From Halobacteria archaeon HArc-gm2 (GTDB lineage: Archaea > Halobacteriota > Halobacteria > Halobacteriales > Haloarculaceae): a stretch of 64,000 bases of DNA. The notes under the pieces are model-generated. The model saw only the letters and a list, made by a program, of their open reading frames with translations. It had not been told where the DNA came from and did no database searches. Location of the stretch: the NCBI GenBank assembly GCA_025517465.1, contig JAOPKE010000003.1, positions 1 to 64,000 of the forward strand, read 5' to 3'. Position numbers and translations under genes: made by a program. Within the stretch, counting starts at the first letter, position 1, and the number at the start of each line of letters is the position of its first letter. Below are positions 26,755-34,997 of this stretch, one piece after another.

Positions 26755-27726
26755 ATGAATGACCTTGACGCGAAGTTCCATCACATTGGTGTCGGTAGCG
26801 TAAATGATGGCTCGGACTCACCAGTAGTCAAATACCTCTACGAGAATGGATTCATTCTATGCCATTATGAGGATGTGATAAGCTTCGATCCGAAGGATTA
26901 CGATGGGGATACAGGCGACCTTGAACCAATGGTTGACGCAATTAGAGATGACTCATCGTATCTCTGCTACGTGCGGTTAGCAAGAGGCCATGGGAGCGAT
27001 GGAACACGTCAATTAGGACGATTAGAAGCAAAATCGGAACCTCAGATCATTGCAGCCCGAGAAACTAATCATAAGTCCGGAAACAATGAAGTAGAAGGTT
27101 TTGAAATTCAAGAGTTCCCTGAATCTGAGTTAGAGGCCGCAAAGCAAGAGCTGAATTCAGACGCATGGAAAATATACAAAGGAGCTCAATTGACCGCTGT
27201 CAAACAGTTATCTCCAGAAGAGCATACCGGATTAAGTGAGGTTCCGTTTACTACGTGGTCCAACTGGGACCCCGCGGAGCAGGTTTTTGATTTGTACGAA
27301 GGAAACAATTTGAACCCGCGGGATCCACGGTCATTTAGTCCACCACAAACGGAGCGGCTTTGTGAAGAATTTCTTCGGTTAGTGCGTCCAAATTACTGTC
27401 CTCTGGTGGAGCCAGGCGGCTCACATGGCACCGGAGATCTCGATCTCATTGGATTTGATGATAGGACGAGAGTCCTTGGAGAAGTGAAAAATACTACTTC
27501 ACCACCGTCAGAGTCCGATCTAAACGCAGTAGCTACTCAGTCTCGAGATCCCAATACCGATGCATATCTGTTTACCCGTACTCCTCCTGAGAATGACTAT
27601 CCAGAAGTTATAGTGATCAATCTGTCAACGGTAATTGAAACACTGCATGAAAATCAGCGAACGCGAAAGTTGATGGAACGCATGGTCTCACATGGCTCAA
27701 GTCTAGAGGAGGACGCATCTGAGTGA
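26755..27726 (+). CDS. PD-(D/E)XK restriction endonuclease-like protein
   Basis: A 323-residue protein. The C-terminal third carries LCEEFLRLVRP, then GTGDLDLIGFD (D228/D230) and VLGEVKN (E243-x-K245), the standard motif order of PD-(D/E)XK nucleases with all three catalytic positions intact. The N-terminal half (1-200) has HHIGVGSVNDG and a conserved-looking SYLCYVRLARG strand and probably recognises a substrate or partner; I do not recognise it. It is AT-richer than the QueC gene next to it. It stands alone, with no methylase nearby, so a modification-dependent or accessory defence role is possible. Confidence 0.6.
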   Translation: MNDLDAKFHHIGVGSVNDGSDSPVVKYLYENGFILCHYEDVISFDPKDYDGDTGDLEPMVDAIRDDSSYLCYVRLARGHGSDGTRQLGRLEAKSEPQIIAARETNHKSGNNEVEGFEIQEFPESELEAAKQELNSDAWKIYKGAQLTAVKQLSPEEHTGLSEVPFTTWSNWDPAEQVFDLYEGNNLNPRDPRSFSPPQTERLCEEFLRLVRPNYCPLVEPGGSHGTGDLDLIGFDDRTRVLGEVKNTTSPPSESDLNAVATQSRDPNTDAYLFTRTPPENDYPEVIVINLSTVIETLHENQRTRKLMERMVSHGSSLEEDASE

Positions 27727-27840
27727 GCAGAGTATAATACATATTTTCGCGTTTGTAAAACGGATATTTCTGTATAAGTCGCCCTGGCTCCCGTGTACTG
27801 GTACAACTAAGAGTATTTCCTTCGCGAGATGAGGCCGTGC

Positions 27841-28539
27841 TTACGATTTTTCTATGTAGTCGGGCCGTTCGGCGTACTCGATAGGGTCAGCCACACCGAC
27901 CCGTTGGAACGCCTGGAGACGGAACGCACACGCGTCACAGGTTCCACACGCCGGCGCCTCCTCGCGATAGCAACTCCAGGTCAGTTCGTACGGAACGTCC
28001 AGTTCCTGCCCTCTCTCGGCGATATCCGTCTTCGAGCACTCAACGAACGGTGCGACGAGTTCGATCGTCGTCTCGGGCTTGGTGCCGACGTCGATCACCT
28101 GCTGGAAGGCGTCGAAGAACTTCGGCCGGCAATCCGGGTACCCCGAGAAGTCCTCGCTGTGGGCACCGATGAAGATCGCCGAACAGTCGTTGGCTTCGGC
28201 GTATGACGTTGCCATTGCGAGCAGGTTCGCGTTCCGAAAGGGAACGTACGACGTTGGGATCTCGTCGCTCTCTAAATCGGCGTCCTCGACGTCAAGTTCG
28301 TCGTCCGTCAGGCTGGATGCACCGATCGTCGCGAGATGCTCCGTCTCGACGTGGAGGAACTCCGCAGCCCCTACCTCCTCGGCCAGCGCCTCGGCGCACT
28401 CATGTTCTTTCTGCTCGGTCTCTTGCCCGTACGAGGTGTGGAGGAAGAAGGGATCGTACCCGCGGTCCATCGCCTCGTAGACGGCCGTCGCGCTGTCCAT
28501 CCCGCCCGATACCAGAATCACTGCTCGGTTCGTACTCAT
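27841..28539 (-). CDS. queC: 7-cyano-7-deazaguanine synthase QueC
   Basis: A 232-residue enzyme from ATG 28539; the frame opens earlier but overlaps queE. AVILVSGGMDSATAV near the N-terminus is the ATP pyrophosphatase PP-loop (SGGxDS). The C-terminal CSKTD, then SCYREEAPACGTCDAC supplies the zinc-binding cysteines. QueC converts 7-carboxy-7-deazaguanine to preQ0 using ATP and ammonia. It is the last gene of a queD-queE-queC operon, 11 bp after queE. In haloarchaea the product feeds archaeosine at tRNA position 15. The length and motifs are normal. Confidence 0.93.
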   Translation of the reverse strand: MSTNRAVILVSGGMDSATAVYEAMDRGYDPFFLHTSYGQETEQKEHECAEALAEEVGAAEFLHVETEHLATIGASSLTDDELDVEDADLESDEIPTSYVPFRNANLLAMATSYAEANDCSAIFIGAHSEDFSGYPDCRPKFFDAFQQVIDVGTKPETTIELVAPFVECSKTDIAERGQELDVPYELTWSCYREEAPACGTCDACAFRLQAFQRVGVADPIEYAERPDYIEKS

Positions 28540-28550
28540 AGTAATCTTCC

Positions 28551-29324
28551 TCAGGTTCCAGGCGCGTCGTTCCACAGGTCGACGTGAAGTCGCGGCGTGT
28601 AGCGGTAGCCGTACTCCATCGCCAGTTCGGCGACGTCGTTTCGCGATCTGTCTAGCTGGTCGCGCGTCGTCCCCTCCGGCATCAACAGGATGTCCGAGTC
28701 TGCGATTGCAGAGGTAGTCGCTGATCGAACTCGCTCGACAAGGTCCTCGATCTCTTCCATGTCGTCACGACCGGTGACGACGAACTTCAACTGGCTCTCG
28801 TAGGCGTCCACGAGCGCGGCCAGGTCGTCCATATCTATCCGGTTCGCCTCGTGTTTCTCGGCCCACTCGCCCTCGCCTCTGGGATCCTTGGACTCCGTCG
28901 GCGTGCTACTCGCGAGCTTCGGACTGATACTCGCGAGGTCGACGTGGGCGTCCCGGTAGATGGTCCCGTTCGTCTCGACGGTGGTGTGATATCCCGCTTC
29001 GCCGAGTCGGTCAAGTAGTTCGATACTCGCCTCGTGCATCAGGGGTTCGCCACCGGTCAGGACGACGTGGTCGGCGTCGTGGTCCGTCACCTCGGCGAGG
29101 ATCTCGTCGAGCGTCATCCAGGCGTGGGTCGGCTCCCACGAGGTGTGATACGAGTCGCAGAACCAGCACCGGAGATTACAGCCGCTCGTCCGGACGAAGA
29201 CAGTCGGCGTGCCCGCGAGTTTCCCCTCACCCTGGAGGGAGTAGAACACCTCGTTGACAGGGAGCCCATTCTCGGCTCTGGATGCCTCCTCGACTCCGTT
29301 GTCGGCGTCAGCGTTCACCGGCAT
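28551..29324 (-). CDS. queE: 7-carboxy-7-deazaguanine synthase QueE
   Basis: A 257-residue radical SAM enzyme. FYSLQGEGKLAGTPTVFVR leads to CNLRCWFCD, the C-x3-C-x2-C site for the 4Fe-4S cluster, and LTGGEPLMH is the SAM-contacting glycine motif. QueE rearranges 6-carboxy-tetrahydropterin into the 7-deazapurine ring. Its ATG shares one base with the queD stop (TGATG), so the two are translationally coupled. The length is typical for archaeal QueE. Confidence 0.93.
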   Translation of the reverse strand: MPVNADADNGVEEASRAENGLPVNEVFYSLQGEGKLAGTPTVFVRTSGCNLRCWFCDSYHTSWEPTHAWMTLDEILAEVTDHDADHVVLTGGEPLMHEASIELLDRLGEAGYHTTVETNGTIYRDAHVDLASISPKLASSTPTESKDPRGEGEWAEKHEANRIDMDDLAALVDAYESQLKFVVTGRDDMEEIEDLVERVRSATTSAIADSDILLMPEGTTRDQLDRSRNDVAELAMEYGYRYTPRLHVDLWNDAPGT

Positions 29325-29779
29325 CAGTAGGTGGCACAGAGTTCGCCCGTCTCACTCACTTCGACCGAGACGTCGGTGACGTTGTCACCAAATGCGGCCT
29401 GCATCCGCTCTTCGAGAACCAGGCCCATCACCTCGGCCGTCGGGGGATGGTCGAGCACGACGACGGCGTCACCGTCACCGCTCGCCTCGAACGCGTCGAC
29501 GAGCGGATCGCCAGCTTCGAGAAGAAACCGATGGTCCCACTCGGCGAGTATCGAGGTGACCTCGCCCTTGTCGACGACCCAGCCGTCTTCCGAGAGATGC
29601 CCAGTCACTTCGACCCGAATCTCGTAGTTGTGGCCGTGTGGACGGGAACACTTCCCGTCGTGGTGCTGTAATCGATGCCCCGCACTGATGCGGATCGACC
29701 TGTCCCGCCCGACGACTAGTGTTCGCTCGGGTTGCTCCTCAAGGTCGTGTTGGTCACTGGTGGCTGCAGTCGGCCCCAT
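29324..29779 (-). CDS. queD: 6-carboxy-tetrahydropterin synthase QueD
   Basis: A 151-residue enzyme. SAGHRLQHHDGKCSRPHGHNY contains the histidine zinc ligands and active-site cysteine of the QueD/PTPS family. WDHRFLL, PPTAEVMG and a C-terminal ETGELCATY are also family marks. It makes 6-carboxy-tetrahydropterin from dihydroneopterin triphosphate, the first committed step to preQ0. First gene of the queD-queE-queC operon. The interval 29780-30113 upstream contains a GGCCCGAAGGCC hairpin but nothing else I can name. Confidence 0.93.
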   Translation of the reverse strand: MGPTAATSDQHDLEEQPERTLVVGRDRSIRISAGHRLQHHDGKCSRPHGHNYEIRVEVTGHLSEDGWVVDKGEVTSILAEWDHRFLLEAGDPLVDAFEASGDGDAVVVLDHPPTAEVMGLVLEERMQAAFGDNVTDVSVEVSETGELCATY

Positions 29780-30113
29780 ATGAACGATAGTTCCGAGAGA
29801 TTACTTAGACCTTCCTCAAAGATTATCTTTGAGGAGAGAAAGGTGAAGAGCACTCCCACGAGAGGGTACCAGGCCCGAAGGCCAGCGAGCTAGGGACTGT
29901 GGATCCACAATGGAGCCAGTTGTTCCATCGGAGACAGACTCGTATTGCTCAGGACTATTCTTGAGCCACTAGACGGAGTTTCTATCGACGAGAGATCGCT
30001 GCCGAACAGGAATACAACTATTGATGGATAATGCTTGTTTGTCACCAATCCAAGCACGAACAATACAACCTTCGTCCGAAAATGTTGTAATGGTCGGCCC
30101 CGTTGGCGAAGAT

Positions 30114-31370
30114 ATGTCCGACGAGTTCACGCTACCTGACTCTGCGCCGGGGCGCTACATCCCGTTACGGGAAGATGCCCCCCACCACCGCGCCTACTAC
30201 CCGGACAACCTACCGCCCTCGATCGAACTTACTGACGAGATCGTCGACGAACTGACCAGAGCCATGCATTCACTCGGTCGGCTCGACGGCGTCACGAGTG
30301 AGGTCGAGAATGCGACGACTGTCTTTTCGTCCTTTCTGTACAAAGAGGCAGAACAATCCTCGCAAGTCGAGGGAACGGCAGTCACGGTTTCGGACATTAT
30401 TGAATCCGAACTCACTGACGGAGCACCGGCAGGGAGCACAGACCCGTCAGAGAAGGACATCCAGGAGGCACGCAACTATATTCGGGCGGTAAAGGAGGGG
30501 CTTGGGTATCTACAGACTGCTGGGCGCTCCCGTTCCAATATCACGACAGAACTCGTGAAATCTCTTCACGAAACGCTCATGGAAACGGGACGAACGGACG
30601 AAGATGACCCCCTACAGGGGGAGTTTCGGCCCGACCTCGCATATATCAAAGAGGACACCGAACCGTGGAAAGATCCGGTCAGGTTCGTCCCTCCCAAACC
30701 CGACATGGCGCGGGCGCGGATGGCCGACCTCGAATCGTATATCCAATCCGATGGCCAGTATCCGGACCTGATCGATATTGCGCTCACTCACTATCAGTTC
30801 GAGACGATCCATCCGTTTCGAGACGGCAACGGTCGCGTCGGCCGCTTACTTGTTGTTCTCTTGCTCTATTGCGCCGACATCCTCGTCAACCCGATCCTGT
30901 ACCTGAGTTCGTACATTAATCAGCGCCGCGACACCTACGCTGACTTGCTGTTACACGTGAGTGAGCGTGGCGCGTGGAAGGAGTGGATCCAGTTCTTCCT
31001 GACTGGCCTCCGGAAACAGGCCGACGAAGGGTTCGTTCGAGCCAAACTGCTGCTCCGAAAACGTCGCGAGTACCGAGAAACCTACGACGAAGCGGCGACG
31101 TCGACAGCGAGATTGGCACAGGCTCTCTTTAGCAAGCCGTATATTTCTATTCGGGAGGCGGCAGATCTGATCGACATGTCTTACGAATCCGGTCGCAAGG
31201 CTGTCGATGTACTGGTCGACGACGGGGTACTCGTTCCACATACAGAGCGAAAGTGGGGACGTCTCTATCGCGCCGACGAAATTCTCGATATTGTCGAACG
31301 CAGCGAAACAGCGCTTCCAGAGCCGGCAGACCTGATCGACAACGACGTAACCGGTCGACTCTCGATCTGA
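30114..31370 (+). CDS. Fic family protein with C-terminal winged helix
   Basis: A 418-residue protein from ATG 30114; in-frame ATGs at 30021 and 30090 are possible but add poorly conserved residues. A Fic N-terminal region holds SSQVEGT (about 82-88), the inhibitory (S/T)xxxE(G/N) helix that blocks ATP binding in class II Fic proteins. The catalytic loop HPFRDGNGRVGR (233-244) is complete. About 330-418 is a winged helix with FSKPYISIREAADLI and RKWGRLYRADEIL. Fic enzymes transfer AMP to target proteins, and the self-inhibited, HTH-bearing form may act as a regulator or toxin-like element. The gene is monocistronic and convergent with the next pair. Confidence 0.88.
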   Translation: MSDEFTLPDSAPGRYIPLREDAPHHRAYYPDNLPPSIELTDEIVDELTRAMHSLGRLDGVTSEVENATTVFSSFLYKEAEQSSQVEGTAVTVSDIIESELTDGAPAGSTDPSEKDIQEARNYIRAVKEGLGYLQTAGRSRSNITTELVKSLHETLMETGRTDEDDPLQGEFRPDLAYIKEDTEPWKDPVRFVPPKPDMARARMADLESYIQSDGQYPDLIDIALTHYQFETIHPFRDGNGRVGRLLVVLLLYCADILVNPILYLSSYINQRRDTYADLLLHVSERGAWKEWIQFFLTGLRKQADEGFVRAKLLLRKRREYRETYDEAATSTARLAQALFSKPYISIREAADLIDMSYESGRKAVDVLVDDGVLVPHTERKWGRLYRADEILDIVERSETALPEPADLIDNDVTGRLSI

Positions 31371-31380
31371 TTATTATCTA

Positions 31381-31575
31381 TCAAACGGGCGATGGAACAC
31401 CGTCGGCAGGCAATGTAGGCACGCCGCCACTCCAGTCGATTTTCGGAATGCGTGTCCGTATCTGGACGGCGTCACAACCGGGTTCTTTCACCACTCGTCT
31501 TCGGATCGCCTCGTAGAGCTTCGCTTTCGTGAGGTTACCCCTGTTCGTCAGGAACACGATTCCCACCGGCGCCAT
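31381..31575 (-). CDS. small partner protein of unknown function
   Basis: A 64-residue frame from ATG 31575, 4 bp after the stop of the winged-helix gene, so co-transcribed with it. It reads GIVFLTNRGNLTKAKLYEAI, then AVQIRTRIPKIDW. The protein is compact and plausible in composition. I recognise no family. The pairing of a winged-helix regulator with a tiny downstream gene could be a toxin-antitoxin-like module, but no toxin motif is seen. It could also be a truncated relic. Confidence 0.45.
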   Translation of the reverse strand: MAPVGIVFLTNRGNLTKAKLYEAIRRRVVKEPGCDAVQIRTRIPKIDWSGGVPTLPADGVPSPV

Positions 31576-31579
31576 CGTC

Positions 31580-32152
31580 CTAGGCGACCCTCGTCTCGAA
31601 CGACCCGACGTCTGCCGACTCCCCGCCATCCGGGCCCCCCTGCTCGACGTACGGATCGACGTCGTGAAGGTCCTCGTAGAGTGCGAGTGCGTGCTCCAGC
31701 AGTTGCATCTCGTCTGTGATCTCCTCCCACTCTCGAAGCGCCTTCTTACGCTCACGAGTCGCCGCTGCCGAGACGTCCTCGTCGCTCAGTGATGCCTCCA
31801 GTTCGTCCTTGCCGTCGACGCCGTATTCGGTCTCGATCGCCTCGATGTCCTCCTTGGCCTGGACGACTTCGTCGCGGAGGTCCCCACGCGAGAATTCCAC
31901 TGCGAGTTCTCGAACCCGCTCGGTGTAGAGCCGGGTGAAGTCCGGGACGTACCTGACGTCGCCGTCCTGGTCGACCCGGCGAAGGTCGCCACGGTCGGCG
32001 AGCTGTTCCAGCTCGTTCTTGGCAGTCTGCCAGCCGACGCCTGCCTGGTCCTTCACCCAGTTCGCCGAGACAGGATCCGTCACGGTCTCGACGATTTGCC
32101 TGACGCGTTCCCGTGCAGAGAGATCGTCTTTCCAGTTGGGCATTGTCCTCAC
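31580..32152 (-). CDS. winged-helix DNA-binding protein (DUF7342-like)
   Basis: A 190-residue acidic protein. Residues about 10-75 (LSARERVRQIVETVTDPVS, NWVKDQAGVGWQTAKNELEQL, RGDLRRVDQDGDVRYV) form a winged helix-turn-helix. The remainder is a long charged helical region with a predicted coiled coil (about 85-175), probably for dimerisation. This matches the haloarchaeal family I know as DUF7342. It probably represses its own operon with the small gene downstream. The upstream interval 32153-32491 is described separately. Confidence 0.65.
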   Translation of the reverse strand: MRTMPNWKDDLSARERVRQIVETVTDPVSANWVKDQAGVGWQTAKNELEQLADRGDLRRVDQDGDVRYVPDFTRLYTERVRELAVEFSRGDLRDEVVQAKEDIEAIETEYGVDGKDELEASLSDEDVSAAATRERKKALREWEEITDEMQLLEHALALYEDLHDVDPYVEQGGPDGGESADVGSFETRVA

Positions 32153-32325
32153 CTATCGACTTGTACTTCAACTATACTGAAATATATTACGACCACTCGT
32201 AGAATATTGAGTATCAGCTGCAGCAACTGCTTCCTCGACAGCGAGGTCTTCGTCGACGCCGCCACCCTTGGGGTCGACGATGCGCTCGGCAGTGGCAAGA
32301 GCCGATTAGCACTGTTGCCCCCCGA

Positions 32326-32462
32326 TTAAGGTCGTGGCTGCGCGCGCAGCGAAAGCGAGACCGAACGGAGTGAGGTCTCGAAGTGCGAACGGGGAACGCA
32401 ATGACCCGTGAGCAGCGAGCACGGAGCGGAGGGTGGGGAGGCGGGGCCTGGGTCGGTCTGGC
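32326..32462. other. GC-rich hairpin tract, non-coding
   Basis: Downstream of the OB-fold gene and upstream of the winged-helix gene lies a GC-rich stretch with CTGCGCGCGCAG (perfect palindrome) and CGAGACC...GGTCTCG (7-bp stem around GAACGGAGTGA). No frame looks coding. It could be the 3' end of the ssDNA-binding-protein transcript or a small structured RNA. The 32153-32325 part shows nothing recognisable. Confidence 0.35.
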
Positions 32463-32491
32463 ACCAAGAAAAAAGAGACCGCGTTAGTCGC

Positions 32492-33352
32492 CTATTCCCA
32501 CCACGGACCGTGTTCGGGGAACCTGACCATCGACCACCCGGTGAGCGCGATTGAACACCGGCCCTCGTACCAGTTCTTGCTGGCATTGATGAACGTGACC
32601 GTGTCTCCCTCCCGAACTTTCGGCAGGTTCGACTTCTCCCAGACCGTGAACTTGATCCGACCACTGTCGTCCGCGATCAGCCCGACTTGTGCGATACTCG
32701 AATCTGAGGGTTCCCACAGCGTCTCGATGGTCCCCTCGACACTCACCCCAGGTCGATCGGCCCATTCAACTTGGTTAATCGGAATGACGTATCCAGACTG
32801 GTCACGAATGAATTCGATAACGTCGACGACTGCGTCGAGGACGTCCATCCCGTCTGCGATCCGCCGGGCTAGATGCCGCGATATCGCCGCCCGGGTCATT
32901 CCCCGTGTCTGCGCTTTCACTCGCTTTGCCTGCTTGTTCACCGTCGCCAGTTCTGCCTGCGTGAGCATCTCCCTGGGATCCTCCCGGTCCGGGCCATCCC
33001 ACTCGTCCGTCTCCAAACCACGCCGTTCGAACTCCCGCGTTCGCTCGTGACTGACGTCCCAGACCGTGTCTCGTGACCGTGCTTCCCGGTCCGACTCCTG
33101 CCGGTTCCCCCACCGCCCGTGCGTTCGCTCTATCTCCCACTCGTGTGCCGCCAGTTTCTCTTCCGCCTCAAGCGTCAATCCCGTCCGGCCACTGTCCGGG
33201 TGATTCGTGTCGACCTTGCCCTGTATCTCCTGTTCGACCGACCGCCGCAGTTCCGGTTCCTGGCCAGCCGCCCGCTCGTGTCGCTGTTCGACTGTCTGTT
33301 CGTCGACCGATCCTTCATTACGAATGACGTTGTTACTGTTCATTGGAATCAC
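32492..33352 (-). CDS. OB-fold single-stranded-DNA-binding (RPA-like) protein
   Basis: A 286-residue acidic protein (ATG 33352; alternative ATG 33343). The N-terminal 110 residues are highly charged and probably disordered. About 125-185 is helical. About 190-275 is an OB fold: INQVEWADRPGVSVEGTIE, VGLIADDSGRIKFTVWEKS, VREGDTVTFINA, RCSIALTGWS, the pattern of haloarchaeal RPA-like ssDNA-binding proteins. Such proteins protect single-stranded DNA in replication and repair and are frequent on haloarchaeal plasmids and integrated elements. It diverges from the structured GC-rich tract to its right. Confidence 0.7.
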   Translation of the reverse strand: MIPMNSNNVIRNEGSVDEQTVEQRHERAAGQEPELRRSVEQEIQGKVDTNHPDSGRTGLTLEAEEKLAAHEWEIERTHGRWGNRQESDREARSRDTVWDVSHERTREFERRGLETDEWDGPDREDPREMLTQAELATVNKQAKRVKAQTRGMTRAAISRHLARRIADGMDVLDAVVDVIEFIRDQSGYVIPINQVEWADRPGVSVEGTIETLWEPSDSSIAQVGLIADDSGRIKFTVWEKSNLPKVREGDTVTFINASKNWYEGRCSIALTGWSMVRFPEHGPWWE

Positions 33353-33484
33353 TTGATGGGTGATTTTCCACGAAGGCGCTCACTCCGCGTCTTCACTTTC
33401 CAACGACCCGCCAGCCGTCGCTCTCCGCGACGACCATCGCTCGCACCTTCTACGAGACACGACCAGACACCCGAGAACGCCGTC

Positions 33485-34380
33485 ACCCGAGGCGTCCGCG
33501 CCGCGCCCGCAAGCCGGACTCCGTCCGGCGCGGCGCGACGCCGACGGCCTCCCCCACAGACGAGTGCGGGGTGGAAGCTCGAGGTGAGCGCGCACCCAGG
33601 GCCGTAAACCCACCGCGTCTCCGCGGGTCTTCGCCGCCGCCGTCCGGCAAACGAGCACCGACGGAGTCGGCGCGCAGTGCCGGCGCAACGGACGCGGCGA
33701 AGAGACGGCACGGCCGGGGGGTTTACGGTCCTGGACGGCCGCGGACAAGGCCGCAGCGAGGGACGGCGTGGCGCGCGAACGGCCAGGAACGGCGAGCGAC
33801 GGCGAGGAGTCCGTGTGAGCGAACTCGTTCGCGAACGCGGACGCTCGGCGGCGCGAGTCCGCACGCCCGGCAGCGGGCGACACGCCGACCGAGTTTGAGC
33901 GGACGCCCGGCAGGCAGCGCAGCCGTCCCCGAGCGCCGACGACCGACAGTCCCGGTCACCCCGGTCCCGGGTCGCCAGACCCGGTTTCGGGGCGCGGGGC
34001 TGTCGGGCGAGAAGCGAGCGGTGAGGGCTCGCCCGAACGGCGAGCAGCCCGACCCGGACCGCGAAAGAGGCCGCGTCTGAACCCCCTGTCCGTCGGCGCG
34101 GGCGGTGTGGAGAGCGCCGACGCAACGCGGGGTGAAGATGCAGCCGGCCCGGTCACGGTCGAATCCCGGTCGCGGGCCGAGTGCTCGCAGGCCCGCTCTC
34201 GGGTGAGTCCGGTATCGGGCGGCTGCACTCGGCCCGACCCGGCCCCGCGACCGTGTCCCGTCCGTCGCCGCCGCGGGTTGGCGGCGTCGCAACGGAACGC
34301 GCGAAAGCCCGGGCCCGGCAGGACCGTAATGCAGGCCGGGGCGCGCGCAACCCGAGGAGTCCACCCCGCACGTACGGCCA
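33485..34380 (+). ncRNA. candidate large structured non-coding RNA
   Basis: About 0.9 kb of very GC-rich DNA where frames on both strands stay open only because stops are rare, yielding arginine/proline-rich nonsense. It is packed with strong nested helices. (1) 33497-33504/33530-33537 stacks on 33513-33519/33523-33529, closed by 33491-33495/33538-33542. (2) 33596-33611/33719-33734 is 16 bp with one G-U, enclosing 33628-33637/33694-33703 and a CCGAC-GGA-GTCGG hairpin. (3) 34154-34161/34248-34255 encloses a 12-bp perfect helix 34173-34184/34225-34236. Further stems include CCGGGTC-GCCA-GACCCGG near 33967 and TCGGGCGAG/CTCGCCCGA near 34003-34038. The G-U pair in helix 2 would be C-A on the other strand, which favours plus-strand transcription. 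No known RNA family was recognised; ends are approximate. Confidence 0.5.
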
Positions 34381-34525
34381 AGTGACACTGGATTTCCGGG
34401 AGAGTCGGCCATCAGGAAGGGAAGGTAGCTGAGACGATTTGGCTACGATAGCGAATCGAACACCGCACTCCCACAGTCGAGAAAGCGGTCTATCTACTAT
34501 CCAGCCAAAGGAGACCTAACCACCA

Positions 34526-34634
34526 GGGCGGGACTGAAAGGGGCCGCGGGTTCGACCGGTCCCCGGACCCACAAGCACCGCAGGTACGAGGAGCGCAGTG
34601 CGGTCCGCGGACCGTCGAACCCGGGGGGGCTTTC
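34526..34634 (+). repeat. structured repeat element, copy 1 (full length)
   Basis: It begins GGGCGGGACTGAAAGGGGC and ends GGGGGGCTTTC. Between the ends a perfect 10-bp helix CGGGTTCGAC (34547-34556) / GTCGAACCCG (34614-34623) encloses an inner ACCGCA...TGCGGT hairpin with a GAGGAGCGCAG loop side. Copies 4 and 5 keep the ends and the helix but with different helix sequences. Such covariation indicates selection on a folded RNA or DNA. It lies upstream of the aRF1 paralogue. Confidence 0.7.
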
Positions 34635-34997
34635 GGGGAATGAATCGTTCAAGTGGAGTGGCTTTCTCCAAGCCCAGTAACCGATTTAGAATTCTCCTGT
34701 AGGTACCTTCTAGCAACGAAGAGATAGAGCAACCAGACGCGACACCTGTTGGACGCAGTGTGAAAGTCGAAACCGATGACATCCCTCTCTAGGTGGTGAC
34801 TGCTTCGACTACGCCTCCCACACTGGCACAACCATTATTCCCAGCTACCACGTACACCGACCATGCACCACACACCGCCGGTGCGACAGGTGACTGCGCG
34901 CACGACCAGCGCTTGCCTCGTTCTCTCGTAGCTCGTAACAGCGCCGGCGGGTGTATCGCCTTCTCATCGAGTAGCAGCGCCGCTGTCACCGACCCAC

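Noticed and set aside
33349-34125. Long arginine/proline-rich open frames on both strands of the GC-rich tract
   Set aside because: All frames are open because stops are rare at this base composition; residues look random and the region folds into strong nested hairpins, so a non-coding RNA explains it better.
34547-34560. tRNA T-arm-like GGGTTCGACC in the structured repeats
   Set aside because: It is one strand of the element's closing helix, and other copies have different sequences there.
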